Source of the DNA: Brugia malayi
Lineage: Eukaryota; Nematoda; Chromadorea; Rhabditida; Onchocercidae
Length of the DNA stretch: 64,000 nt
NCBI RefSeq assembly: GCF_000002995.4
Contig: NW_025062478.1
Coordinates: forward strand, 9,683,001 to 9,747,000
Direction: 5' to 3'
How positions within the stretch are numbered: the first letter of the stretch is position 1; every line of letters begins with the position of its first letter. The notes below the pieces were generated by a model that was not told the DNA's origin, did no database searches, and saw nothing but the letters and a program-made list of their open reading frames with translations. Below are positions 1 to 13,800 of the stretch, piece by piece. The position numbers and the translations under genes are program-made.

Positions 1-10
1 TGAATTTTAG

Positions 11-947
11 TAAGAACTTATCGATATGTTGCGAATCATCTGGCATCATTGAATAAATATGAAGTACCATCGCATGTTTATGGTTTCGCACTTGGTATCA
101 CGAATTCTGGTTTATATTATGCACTTCTGGCAGAACGGAGTGAAAATTATGTGGTGAAAATTGATTTTAGTTCAAATATTTGTAATATTTTGCCACAAAC
201 GTTAGCTTCGAATGCTTCGAATCGAGAGTTGATGGTACCCAATCAGCCGGTATATCTGAGTTTAGTTGGATCACTTGCTGCTCGACTGCTTGTGATTAAT
301 CCAGGTTATTTTATACTTATTTATTTGAACATAAAACAGTAAAAATATTACAATGCACTTTAGAATATTAGCTATATTAAATTTGTTGAAAAATTTATCA
401 ATAATTTTTAATTATTCTAACTAGTTTGACATATCTAACAATGACAGTTAACCTGCTATGAAAGCTAAACTCTTCTGAATTATCATTTAGTAGTAATTGC
501 ATGTATCCTGCATATGAGATATTCTTTACTTTTGCAGAAAATGACACCGAGATAGCATTAGAAAATCCAGCAGGCGATTTTATTTGTGCAACTACTGTTA
601 ATCTGCAGAATATGCATGTTGTGATGACACTGGATATTTTCGGTAACTTACTCATCTATGGATGGAATGACCATAACGTAAGTTCTTAGATAAAAATGTT
701 TATTCTTTTTTTTACTTCAAAGAGATCATATTAATATAATTACTTTGTATTGTTTCCAAAATTTAATGCTAAAAAGTCTAGTTTTTTCTACACTTTTGCT
801 TTTTTTTTTCATCTGTATTATCCCTTCGTTCTCTCTATTTTTCCTTCTCTAGTAATTTGAAAGAGTTGTTAAATCTTCTAAAGTTTGCAAATATTTGATC
901 TATCTAATATGATTTTTTTTTTTTTAATAAGTCTACTAATTGTATAT

Positions 948-983
<36 letters not shown>

Positions 984-1150
984 TGTAGACTTGTCATGCA
1001 TATCTTATAGCAAAAGCGACAGTTTTGCCGGATGCAGATCGTATAACTGCTGTAGCAGGCCGGAATGAAAATGAAGTTCTTTTTTGTATATCTACAGTTT
1101 ACTTCAAAATTGCTGTTTATCGAATTGATTTATCATCTGTACTTAGTTGA
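11..1150 (+). CDS. 3' part of an unrecognised gene (last three visible exons)
   Basis: Three exons read in one frame: 11-304, 538-677 and 989-1150, ending at TGA 1148-1150. The first is preceded by an acceptor (attttag), so the gene starts left of the window. Splice sites are clean: ccag|gttatt then ttgcag|aaa, and aac|gtaagt then attgtag|act. The roughly 200 visible residues contain short alternating hydrophobic stretches (LYYALLAERSENYVVKIDF, VVMTLDIFGNLLIYGW, EVLFCISTVYFKIAVYRIDL), as expected for beta strands, possibly blades of a beta-propeller. That is inference from pattern only. There are no catalytic motifs and no membrane segment. I do not recognise the family. The exon chain is well supported; the function is not. 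Confidence 0.7.
947..980. repeat. (TA)n microsatellite
   Basis: An alternating TA run sits in the last visible intron of the first gene, directly before the polypyrimidine-poor acceptor at 987-988. Confidence 0.9.
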
Positions 1151-4100
1151 TTCAAATTCTAGCTCGATATTCATATAAAGCGGAAATACTAGGAAGATAA
1201 TTAATAGTAATGAAAAGATAGAAATAAACTTCTGTTTGCTAGGTCCGATAGTAGATTCGATACTGAGATTCTGGAAAGCTTTTAGGTTTGTACATTTTTT
1301 TAAAAATAAATATTTCGAATTGAAATCAGAAAAGATAAGGTTTTTTTTTTTTCTCCCATTTCGCATTTTTTTCAGTGCACCAGTCCAAATCAGTTTTAAG
1401 ATTAAATTTTATACTCAACATGAATTATGATATTTCAAATCGAGAACAATAGATAAATACTGCAGTATGCTAACTTCTGGTAGATGGATTAAAAAAAATC
1501 ATAGCAATTCAATAACTCAGTATTAAATAAATAAGCTGTATCATGTAATAGTTCTACATTTTTTTCTAATAGTTCTTGTAGGATAGCCTTGTAGCACCTG
1601 CTATGCATATATTTGCAACAGTGTATATATTTTTCTTGTATATTTTGTTTTTAATGTTTTTTTTTTTTCTTGTAACTTTTAGATTATTTCTTATTATTAA
1701 GTGTATTTATCTGTATTTATATAATTATCCATTGTTTAATTTATTTCTGCATCAACTTTCAATATTTTTCCCCGTGAATTCTTCATACCGACAATGTAAA
1801 ATGAATGATAACAAGTATTATTTAATAAATTTTCTCTCATACTACAATAAAATTTTGAGACTTGTGCTACAACTAAAGTAAGCAACTAGCGGTGCAATGT
1901 TCAATTCAAATTTGAATGATTTTCCAGAAGTTATTCATCTATTTTTTTTATGTTATGTAACAGAAAAAGAGCAAATATAAATTGGCAAGCAGAGAAATTT
2001 GTTACTTATTTGATGCTTATCTTTAATTAAATACTCAAAATGTTAAAGAGGATGAAGTATCTGCCCTTGATGTAAAATATTGGTTGTTATATAAAGCAAA
2101 TCTTAGCACTTTTAAGTATTTTATTCGAATTTCAAGCAATTGTTGAAACATTTGAGCATTTTATTGGAATCTTAATATACTATTATGCGGAAAAGTTTCC
2201 ATTCTGGCTTGCAACTTGCTAGCTTGACTGTGTATAAATGAAGCTGATAGTTATGCTACAAAAATTAGTGCCTTTTGGTGAGAAAAAAAAAAATAGAATA
2301 TTAGCATTAGAAATAAATTTAAACAATATAAAATATACTTGCATAATCTAAATTTTAATATTTTCTGCAGTTGAAAATACCTGAAAATTTTCAATATAAA
2401 TTATAGTATTAAATTTAAAAGATACTTCTACTAATATTTTAATATCAAGAAAAAGTATTATTAGATCAAATAGATAATAATTACGACTATAAATAATACT
2501 AGTAATCAATGCTATCACCCTGAATAGTTCCTACTTATTATCATGATTTTAATGAAAACCAAAAAAAAAACTTTAACATTTCTCGGTATTACTTTTATCA
2601 TTCGAAGAAGTTATCCTATCAGTAGAGATCATTTGATAAATTTGTTTAATAGATGATATATTATCATCTAGAAAAGAAATTTAATGGATATTCTAGCTAT
2701 AATATTGAAAATTTCAAATTCAATCAAATCAATCAGCTTTTGATTATTCACTTCTCATTTGTATTGACAATCTATTAAAATGTTTTATTTCATCATAGAA
2801 TTATAGATAAAATTATTTGTAAAATTTGTTACTGCTTAAATTAGAGTTAGAATTTGTATGTATAATATATATATAATATATAATTAATTCTACAGTGCTT
2901 AAATTTTCCATAATTTTAACCAACATTTTGATATTGAATAAATTTTAACTAATTAAATTCATATTCTTTATTATACCAATTAATATTTTTACCATTAAAA
3001 TTATCCTTATCTCTTCTACAATATATCTTTTTCTTTCTGAATTCTTTTTGAAATTTTTTTTTTTTAAAATAGGTTCATACTAAAAGTTTATAATTCATAT
3101 ATACAAAAATTATAAAAATATGGAATCTAATAACATTGAAATAAAAGCATTGCTAGTTAATATGAAGCAGAAATAATAGATATACTAAATTATAAGGAAT
3201 GCATTAATTAATATAAAATCTATCAAATGTTTACTTAACAATAAACTTTTAAAGCAATAAAAATTTTTTTATGTTTTTATGCTTTCACAAAATTTAATCA
3301 ATTGAATTAAAGCATTCACACAATTCCAAATGAATCCAAAAACATGCTGAATTATGTTGCTATCTCAGTAATGATGTGATAACAACATAATGAAATCATG
3401 TGAGAATATTTTTGTTTTTCCAATTGACATTTTTATTCTTTATTGATGATAAAAGGAAAATCTTTTTTTTTTTTCTTTCCTTTTGTATAACTTTAACAAT
3501 TTTTTATTATTTCTTATTATTTCATCTATAAAATGTTACTCATTTCTATATGTGCTCTTAAATCTATGTATTTTGTTGTGTAATATTGTTCTATTTTTGA
3601 CTTTTTTTTGTTGTTTTTATCAACTATATAAGTTTTTTAAATTAGTTTAAATTTTTTTCAAAAAAGTTTTTTCATTAAGAATAGCAATTTCTTTTCCTTT
3701 TTTTTCCTTTTTGCTCTAAGCAATACTAACAGTAGTTTACAAAAAGAAAAAAAAGCAAAAACTAAAAAAGAAAAAAAAATGTGTTTAGAAATTGAATGAT
3801 TTTGAATAAATAGTTGACAAAAAAATCTCAGAAAAAAAAAAAAATTAAAAATTATATTTGCATATGCGACAAAAAAAACGAAACGAAAAAAAAAAAAGTG
3901 AATTTGGGTAAGTATTTTGCTTAGATACATATTATGATTAGTACTGATTATTTTATTTTATACATTTATATTTCACAGTAATATTTAGTATTACAAAAAA
4001 AAAAAAAAATGCATTACAATTTTTTGGAAGAAAAAATTTTTGTTTTCCAAATTTTTATTCACATTTATCTTGTACCAATCATATAATCATAGATTGTTAT

Positions 4101-4960
4101 AATCATAAGACAGCTGTTCTCGATCCATTTTTTTTCTTTTTTTTTTGTCTGTTAGAAATTCTAGAAGTATTTTAATTTCTGGAATTCCTTCTTTGCTTCA
4201 CCAATCTACGGCTCACTTGTTTCATTTTTTTTTTAAGAAAAAAAAAAAGAAAAGATCAAATTTTTTATTTTATAAATTATGGATTTGATTTAAAAAAAAA
4301 CGTAAATTTCGTCAATAATTTGTTGCATTTGTAAACGACAATTTAAACTGATATCATATCATATTCCTATCTATTAAAATATTAGATGATGACAGAAGAA
4401 GAGAAAATAAGAAAAGATATATTATATATATAAATGTTTGTACTGATTAGTGAATTCGTTTGTTTCATTCTATTCATTCTGATAATGATTACTTATCTCT
4501 CTCTCTCTTTCTTTCTTCTCCTCTTTCTCTCTCTTTCAACTTGTTAAAAATCAGTAAAGTAGCAGTTGTTTAACAAATTGGATGAGTTAAACATATCAAC
4601 TTGGAAGTTGTTATTATTACTAATCTTTCTCATGATGCCGATGACATGACATATTGCGCCAAATGATTTGAAAAGAGATGATTCCTGATGAATTACTAGA
4701 TTTTCCTCAAAATCTTTCATCGTTGCAATTTGCAGTTGATTTTAAAGATTTATTTATTTTAATGTGTTGATTTTCTTTTTCAACTAACATACATGATCAA
4801 ATTTACTTTTCAATTTCCAAACTTTTCTAATTTTATTTGTTAACTTTTCTAACATTTGTTACTCTTGACTTCATTCCAAAATTTTTGCATTCCTAAAAAT
4901 TGAAAAAATTGAATCTTAGGAAAATCGTTAAAAAGAAAAAAAATTATGAAAACAAATTTG

Positions 4961-4964
4961 TTAT

Positions 4965-5009
<45 letters not shown>

Positions 5010-5019
5010 TATATATATA
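4961..5019. repeat. (TA)n microsatellite
   Basis: A run of TA dinucleotides interrupted by AA/TT steps. The minus-strand open frame across it reads as Tyr-Ile repeats and is not a gene. Confidence 0.9.
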
Positions 5020-5944
5020 AACATTTAAAAAAGAAGTTATAAAACAAAAACAAGAATGCACTGTGAGATATGTAATATAATCAATTGCACTAAATTTACA
5101 ATAAAAATTTCCAAAGTCTTAGAGTACAAATAAATTAAAATCAAAAAAATCACTTAATTAATAGTTTTTAAATTCAATAAACAATAATATTCATTTACAA
5201 ATATTTATGTCTTCAGTACATATGCACAAATATACAAATATATGTATCATAAATTTTACATAAATATTGCAATGCTATGAATTTGCTTAATAAACCATTG
5301 AATGACTTAGCAGTATAAATTTTGATAAATTTGAGAATATATCAAAATGTCAAAATTTGAGAAATTTTGACAAAAATTTGAAAATCCTTTATTGATATAT
5401 GATATTTTTAACCTTTTCATTTTTTTTTTTTTTTTTTTATTTCATATTATTTCCATTTGCTGTAATTCTCACAGCTATTATTAGACACGAAGTTTATTTG
5501 TTTGTCTGTTGTTAAGAAATTTCATTATAGTTTTAACATCGTTTCAATTTCTATTTGGTTATTATCAAAGTTTGATGACAATAAAAAAAAAAAATTGAAA
5601 AAAAAAAAAAAATCACTAAAATAAATTGTTATGTTTACGTTGAAATATTTGAGAATCACTATCATATTAATATTACCTATTAGTCGTTAATCTCTTTGAA
5701 GATTAATCCAATAATCTGCATGAGTGCAATATTATTGCTTCTGGTTGGTTAATTTCCTTGGAAAAAAAAAAAAAAAAAAAAGCTAATTTAAGCTCTTGGC
5801 TTATTGGCCACTTTCAATCAAATAACATTCCAGTAAAAATCAATATGTTTTGGTTAAATAGTCTAAAGTTCAATATTATATTTGAAATTGATACATTTTG
5901 CAAAACAGTTGCAACATCCCAAATATTACTCGTTCTTCTAAAAC

Positions 5945-6026
5945 ATGGGAATACGGTAATATACAGTATAGCCATGTCTGTATGTATGGGAATACGGTAA
6001 TGTGCAATATGATTGTGTCTGTACGC
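5945..6026. repeat. 41-bp imperfect tandem duplication
   Basis: The motif atgggaatacggtaat starts at 5945 and again at 5986. The rest of the unit is diverged (catgtctgtatgt against gtgtctgtacgcatg). Confidence 0.75.
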
Positions 6027-8050
6027 ATGTGTGTGCCAATTTTTTCTGAAATTTCTAGAATAGATGAAATAAACTTATTGTTATTGGCAAAAACATTGAT
6101 AATTCATAAGTAAGTCAATTTTGAAAGAGATGAAAAACGCAGAAATAACTACAGTAAAAGTTAATTTACCATAAATTGCTAAAATAATAAGCTTAATGAG
6201 TTAAAGTTTGGATTAGGATAAAGTAATTCTTTCAAGGCACTTGACGATAATTCGATATATAAGTGAAACACTAAGTTAATGTCTTCAAATTTTATTTTAA
6301 ATACCAATAATTCTTTCAATTTTACAAGTAGTTTAAAAAAAGTAATGTATTGATTAAATACGAAGAAATGTTTGATACAATACAAACTTTGGAAGAAATT
6401 TAAAAAATTTAGTTGCAGTCTTAACACACTTTGATATGATTTTTAAATTATTATTATTATTATTGTAGTCTTAAAATAAAATTGATAAAAGTGAGTTGAA
6501 GAGTTTTAAAATTAAAAATACGCAGAAGGATATAATTTATTTCACTTACATAACTTCGTAAAATTTATGCTTTGGTATGCTTTTTTTTTTTCGAATATTT
6601 AAGTTTTATTATTAATATTAGTTGATTAAGTAATCCTACTTGTAATTAAGTTAAATTATATTTGGAGTTATTAACAACTTTATAAGGAACATCTATGAGA
6701 AATTTTAAATTGCCATCATCGGAACATTTCTCACATTGCTGAAATATGAATTTGCCATTTCCTAATTCATATATTAAAGTACATAAACTTCACATTATCA
6801 ACCGACCAGGCTAGTTAATTTTCTAGCTTATATTTTTTCTACTTTTAACTGCAAAAAAACTTAATTAGCAAATGGAACCATTAATTTCTTGTTTTAATAA
6901 TTGTATTAGCTTATCCTATTGATTGCATTGCAAATTTTGAAATGTTAGTTTCGATCTAAACAATAGTCTTAGTATGATAATATGGTATTAATTATTTTAG
7001 CATTTGGCTTAATTAGTAAAAAAATATTATCAACCAATGCTACTATTCCTAATTAGACAGAAATATTTTAATTATATCATTTAGTTTTGTTGAAAACGAA
7101 TGCAAATAAAAAAACTTTGCAAAAATAAATTTAACTATTTTGCTAAATAATTTGGTAAAAAATAACAACGAAAGTTTTTCAAGAATTTTCAATAACAATC
7201 TAACATTTTATACTTCAATTCTTTTTTCAGAAAAAATTCCAAAAAAAGTTTCATTTTCTCAAACCTTAAATTATTTAATTAATACATTTTGATTAAATTT
7301 ATTGCATGTTAACATATTATATTAGAAAGCTAGCAATTAGTAATATTTGAAAAAAAGTTTTAAAGTTAAAGGAAGTCAAATACTATTGTATTTTAGTAAT
7401 TTAATTTATAATTCTCTGTTGCAAAAGGAAATGTTGACATGATGATAAATTTATAATGTTAAAGTTAAATAGATAAAGATTAAAATATTCTATGAAAATG
7501 CTTTTAGTAATTTAATTTATAATTCTATATTGCAAAAAGAAATGAATGAAATAGATGAAAGGGAATGAAAAGAAGTGGAAATAATTTTTCTTTATATCAA
7601 TATATCTTAGTTTGATATCAATTTTGCATCATTTTTTAATATTTTCTTCTCTTTTTCCTTTTTCCCCTTTTTTTTTTTAATCAAAAGTGCTAAAAAAAAA
7701 AGAAAGCTAACAAAAAGTAATTTTATTTAACGATTAATAATAATAATACAATTGTGCTTAGCTTAATAATACTTAATAATTTTATGCTTTTTATATATTT
7801 ACTTTTGTCAAGTCTAAAAATTATAATACAAAATTTGTTTAAAAAAATGGAAACTTGAAAAAAAAAAATTAGCAATTGCTATAATTTGTTATTATGAAAC
7901 AAATAGATGATAAAAAATTCATATCAAAAATAAAAAAGCAACATAAAAACAAAAAAGTTTGGACAAAAAACAAAAAAGAGCGACGAAAACGACCATATTA
8001 ATAAATTAAAAATATAAAAATCGATGAATAATATTTAATTTAATTTAATC

Positions 8051-8086
<36 letters not shown>

Positions 8087-10848
8087 AAAATTTGGTTGCA
8101 GTCTCTTTTATGTTATAATAAATAAATGAAGAAAATAGATAAAATAAAATAGCTAGTCTAGTTAAGTCAATGTCTAGTCTACTAGCTTCCCGAAGTCTAC
8201 TAACTTCCCGGAGAATTAGTAAAAGCCTTAAACATAACACTAAATCACCATATACTTTCCCACAAGTACCGTGTGAATGAAAATGATGTTTCGCCCTTAA
8301 AGCTAAAGTTAAAAAAAAAAAATGCATTTTCTTTCATTGTGTGATTTTCCATTTTCGTTTCCCAGCGTAAACATCACATTAATTTGACTTCCATATCAGT
8401 AGGACGTCTTTCTCATTTTTAAAAGCATTTTTTTTTTTTTCTTTTCTTTTTAACCAATTCAAAAGATAAAAAAAAAAAAAGAAAAAAAGAAAGAGAAAAT
8501 TATTTGAATTTCTTTTCTTTTGAATACAATTTTACATTCTAATAATATATTGAATTCAGTTTTGCTTTCTAATATTATATATAAATTAATTATATTAATG
8601 AAGAATTGAATTATATCTACTAATTACATTTTCTTTTTTTTTGTGGCAAATAAAAGAATATTTAAATTGTAAAACATTTTTAGTGGATGCAATTTTCATC
8701 TAATATTATTATTCGAACAAAAATGTTTAGTTTTTTTTTTTTTACTTAAATTAGAATTTGATAAGTATATATGTGGTAAGAAAAAAGTATAAATTTTTAT
8801 TTCTAATTTTAACCTTTTTTTTTAAAAAAAAAAACTTATTTAATCATTAACAATTACTATTGTTAATTAAATTTGCAAATTTCTAATGCATTGTTATTTC
8901 TTTCTATTTTTTTTTTCGTTTAGAATAAATTATTCAATCATTATCTTTGTAACTTTTTTTAAATAATAAGTTAGTTCTTTTAAATAATAAGTTAATAAGT
9001 TAGTTTTTTTAAACAAGTATACAAAGTACAAACATATATAATACCCATTAAAATTTCTCTTCATCATTTTTTTGTAAATAATAATTGGATCTGTTTTACA
9101 AGAGATATATTTGTTTTTGTTTTTTTTGAAATAATTTTATTATTTCTAATTATAGGTAGATAAATGATACACATTAAATTTTCACTTTATTAATATTTAC
9201 ATGTCTTTCTTTTACTTCCTTTGCTTGATTAATAATTAAATTTATCTTCCATTTTTTTTTTAAATTTTACACAGGGCTTTTTTTAAAAGAAATCTGTTGT
9301 TGATGATTTATTGGTAAAATCTTGTGGATATGAAAATCAGAATGAATTTATTTTACTTGATAAATCGATAATTTTCCTCCAGCGAATAAATATTTTTTTC
9401 ATTGATTTCTCACAAATAAATATAGCTATGTATTTGCTTATCAAAAAATTTCATTTCAATTTAATTCTTTTAGTAATTCAATTTTTGTAAATGAACTTTT
9501 TTCATTATCTCTTTTGAATTGATGAATAACCTAGCTAAACCTATTCTTGAAATTATTATACAAAACTTACACATTTAATAAGTTTGACTTATTTTTCAAT
9601 AAATTTCTTGAAAAAATATTACCTTAGCTTATCTTAATATTTCTTTTTTTCCCTTCATATCACTAATTTTTAATTTTTTATCAGTGAATTAAGCAATAGT
9701 AGTAACTTTATTATTATCATGATAACGTCATTCATACATTCCTATTCTCATAAATTACAATTATTATTGCTATTCAATTAGCAGGTGGTTAAAGTGGTTC
9801 AATTAAATGAAGTTAATAGCATTTAAATTAGAATAACAATTAAAATTTGACAATAATTTTTATTCTTTTATTCTATAAAACATATAAAAGTAATCACTTG
9901 ATAATATAAACCTATTTGTTAGCATTGATTAAATTTAATTACAATATTATCAATTATTTATTTACATTTCTAAATGTCCAATTTTTACAATTTTATTCAA
10001 TTTATGATAACAAAAAGCATTAATTATATTATAAAATATTTTTAAATTAACATTTAGCATCTATTCAAACATTTGTACACAAAGAAATGATCATCACTTC
10101 ATGTTAGCAATCATCACTACCACTACAATCAACATGATAACAAAAGTTGTTTTCATTTAATTCTGCTAGCAAAATTGAACCCATTTATTATTTTTAAAAT
10201 TTTACAATTAGCTTATAAATGAAATAAAGCCGAATTATATCTTACATCATTGCTTAATTTTTAAAACCATCAATTGAAATCAACATTAATTAATTTCAAC
10301 AATTTCTGACATCAGCTGTATTTTGTTGCTTTTATTCTAACACTCTCGTTTTAATGCTTCGCAATATTTGATAAATATGCTAATAATATTTATATGTTAA
10401 TGTTAATTTTATTATTATATGTTAATATTAAATTCTTTTTATCAAAAATAAAAAATAAAAAAACGAAAAAAATGATTGGTTTTTAGCTTAGCTTACTTGA
10501 ATTCGTTTATTGACATAATAAATAGACCGACCTACTTATTTAATTCATCTTATTCATTTTTCACTTTTTTTTTTAGAATGTTAAAATCGTTTAAGTCTTT
10601 TTTTCTCCCTCTCTCTCCCTCCCTCTATCTCTCTCTCTTTCTCTTTTATAATCATCAAATGGTTATGTTTCCTATAATAAAATTTCGATGATTTTGAGCT
10701 ATTATTGCACACCTTTAAGCAATTATCATAAATGCAATTTGCTTACATCAATTTTCAATCTTTTTTTTTTTTTTTTTTTGTAGGTGAATTTTATGATTTT
10801 TATTGTGATCCACCGGACTCATATAAGAAATACCGGTATAGGTGGTGA

Positions 10849-13800
10849 ATGAATTATCCATATACTCTGATTTTTTTACTGAAAACAACTGCTTTACTTA
10901 TTATTCAAATTATTCAGGCAACTGCAAATACCGAACTCTCAGGTTTGTTTCATAAATTTCAAAAAAATTTTTAACTTATAAACTTTTCCTTTGTTTCCTT
11001 CTTTACAAATCTTATCATTGTCATTATCATTTTATGTTACACTAATTCTTATTTATAAGAGATAATTTTGCATTTTTTTTTTTAAAAAAATATAATGTTT
11101 GCTTTTTAGTAAAAATAAATAAGTAGAAATAAAAATTAAAAAACTTGTTTAATTAAAAAAATTTAAATAAATAAAAGTTAAAAACAAAAAAAAAAACAAT
11201 TTTTTTCCAAAAAATAAAAACAGAAATAATTTTAGTGAAAATCTCAAAAATTTCATGCAAATATCATAATTTCAATAAAATTTCATATCTAATTATTTGT
11301 TATATTTATTAGAGTAAATAGCAAATACAAAGTTTCGTTTTAATCTTTTTCTTCTTGTTTTTGTCCAATATTTTGATTAAATTAAATGAATTAATTCAAT
11401 TTGATCGATGCATTCATCATTTTAACAAGAGAAAATATATTGATTGATCAAATAGAAATATTTAACAATTTAAGTTTTATGAAAAAAGTGAAAATGCTAT
11501 TTTTAACATTTAATAAACATCTATCTATCAATGTCAAAATTTTGATAACAAAATGTCATTTTAAAATTTTTACTACAATCAAAAAATTTTTCCTCAAATA
11601 AAATTAATGTTCTTGTACTGGTAGTCTTTGCTCATTTTGTATTATATTAAATATTTCAAATATTTAATAGTTTAAGTTTTATTCAAATGGTTCACAATTT
11701 TTGTCTTTACAAGACAATTGCGCCATCATTTTTCACCAATTAATAAACGATTAAGTTTAATTTTGAATTTCAGTCTCTTTCAATCTTTATTCATATTATA
11801 GATATTATAATCAATTTTTACAGAAACTTTGTTATTATTATTGTATTATTACTATTAGTATATTAAATGAAGTACTTTTTATAATCATAATTATATTTGT
11901 TGTAAAAATTTGAACAATAAAATTGAAGAATTAAGTAAATAGTATCTTTATTGATTTATTTTGTTTACTTATTAATTTGTTTACAGTTAGTTATTTAGCT
12001 AAGATTTTTTTTTTCTTTTTTTAATTCATACTATAAAATAATAATTTAGGTTGTGAGAAGTGTGATTTACGTTCATCATTTTGTCAAAAAAGTAGTAGTA
12101 CGGGTAAAGTAACTTGTATTTGTCGTTCTGGCTTTGTCGCTGATAGTATTGGAAGATGTCACCATATGCCTGGTAAACGGATTTTTTAATTTCAAATTTT
12201 AAAATTTCTTTTTTAAATAAAATTGTATCAAAAAAAAAAAAAAAAAGGAGGTTGACTTAGAAATTTAAGTATAAATGAAAGTGTTATATTCTTTTTTTTT
12301 CTTTTGCAGAAGCTCGTGAAATTAATATGTCAAATAATAAATGTCTTATGGGACAAGATGAAGGAAGAGCTGAAAAGTAAGTAATATCTTTCTGAACTTA
12401 AATTGTTTTCCCTTTTTTTTTTTGGTTTTAAAATAAACAAATAATTGATTTTGCTAAAGTATATTATTTTGCTTATTCAGTTATTTTCGATTAAAATTAA
12501 TTTATTTTTTCTTTTTCTTTTTATATGTAATATTGCAATTTTTATCATCAAATTTTTACAATTTTTTCTTTTTTGTTTAAAATTTAAAATTTACTACATA
12601 ATAATTGATGAATGATTAATTGAGGTGAAAATTTCCAAATGAAATATTACAAATTATTTTGTAGTAATAATATTATTAAGACAAAAGTTTTCTAAGAAAT
12701 ACAAATGATTTGGAGAATTTTTTGCAAATTTTTCTAAAAATTTTATCAATGTAACAACAGCTGATAGCGTTTATCAATAAATTTATCTGTGATATTTTTT
12801 TTAAATAACTAAAAATTACTCTAATTTTTTACTAATTAAATAATTTTATGATATATATATATTTTTTAGAATTTTAACAGAATTATTGAAAACATATGAT
12901 CGAAATTTAGTGCCAGAAGCAAAAGGTGTTGATGTTGATGTTGAAATACTTATTCAGCAGGTTCTCATCAAAATTTTCTATAATTTTTTTTTCTATTTTT
13001 TTTTTTTTTTTTGAATTTTTAATCAATATAATTTTGATAAACAAAAAAAGAAATACTTAAAAATTACTATTGTTATTTTTTTATTTTCGCAAATTTTTTA
13101 ACTTATTTGCTTTTTTTTTATTGGTAAATAATAATATTATAGTTTTTAAGTTTATTATTAAATTAATAAATAAAAGAACAAATTTTTTTTATTATTTATT
13201 AAGTTTTAGATATCTGAAATTTCTGAAATACATAGCAGTTCTAAGATGCATATTTTATTAGCGCAAATTTGGCGTGATCCTAACTTATCATTTCAGGTAA
13301 ATTTGAAATTTTTTTCCATTTTGAAAAAAAAAAAAAATACGAAGGAATTTTTTTTACTTTCAAAAAAATAAAACCTTTTTTTTTCTTTTTTTTTTAAAGA
13401 TTGCTTTTTGCATTCCTATTTAAATGCTATCAATCTATTACGAGGGAGAAGGAAGAAGAGTGAAAGAGAGATTGTTTACATTTAATGATTTAAATCATTT
13501 CATTAAATTTTATCGTTTAATTAAGTTGAAAATAAATGAATAAAAAATAATAACATTAAGTTAAAAAAAAAAAAAGGAAAAAAATTGATAAAATTCAAAT
13601 ATTATTATCATTTTTTGTTTTTTGTTTTTATTTATTTAAGGATATGGAAGGAGCAGATTGTGTACAAAATTTAACTTTATCACATCGAATGGTTGAACAA
13701 TTATGGTTACCAAATGTTTGTATTGTAAATAGTAAAGGTTCACTGATACATCATTCACCTACACCAAATGTTTTCCTTTCTATTTTACCGAATGGTACCG

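Larger units (their letters stand above)
1151..10848. other. Long gene-free stretch
   Basis: About 9.7 kb of very AT-rich DNA. I find no chain of exons with splice sites and continuous frame on either strand. It holds many poly-A/T tracts (for example 8053-8085), TA microsatellites (4961-5019), a 41-bp tandem duplication at 5945-6026, an 18-bp doublet at 8178-8213, and CT-rich runs at 4497-4535 and 10606-10645. The right end should contain the promoter and 5' leader of the channel gene. Short open frames here translate to low-complexity Phe/Lys/Ile-rich strings. Confidence 0.6.

Noticed and set aside
4849..5061. Minus-strand open frame with Tyr-Ile repeats
   Set aside because: It reads through the TA microsatellite and has no splice partners.
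8049..8327. Minus-strand open frame of 92 codons
   Set aside because: Ends in a poly-Phe run from a poly-A tract, with no splice context. The open frame is not convincing.
10785..10848. Exon-like string EFYDFYCDPPDSYKKYR upstream of the channel
   Set aside because: No available donor gives the phase needed by the next exon, and the ATG at 10849 already provides a signal peptide in the right frame.
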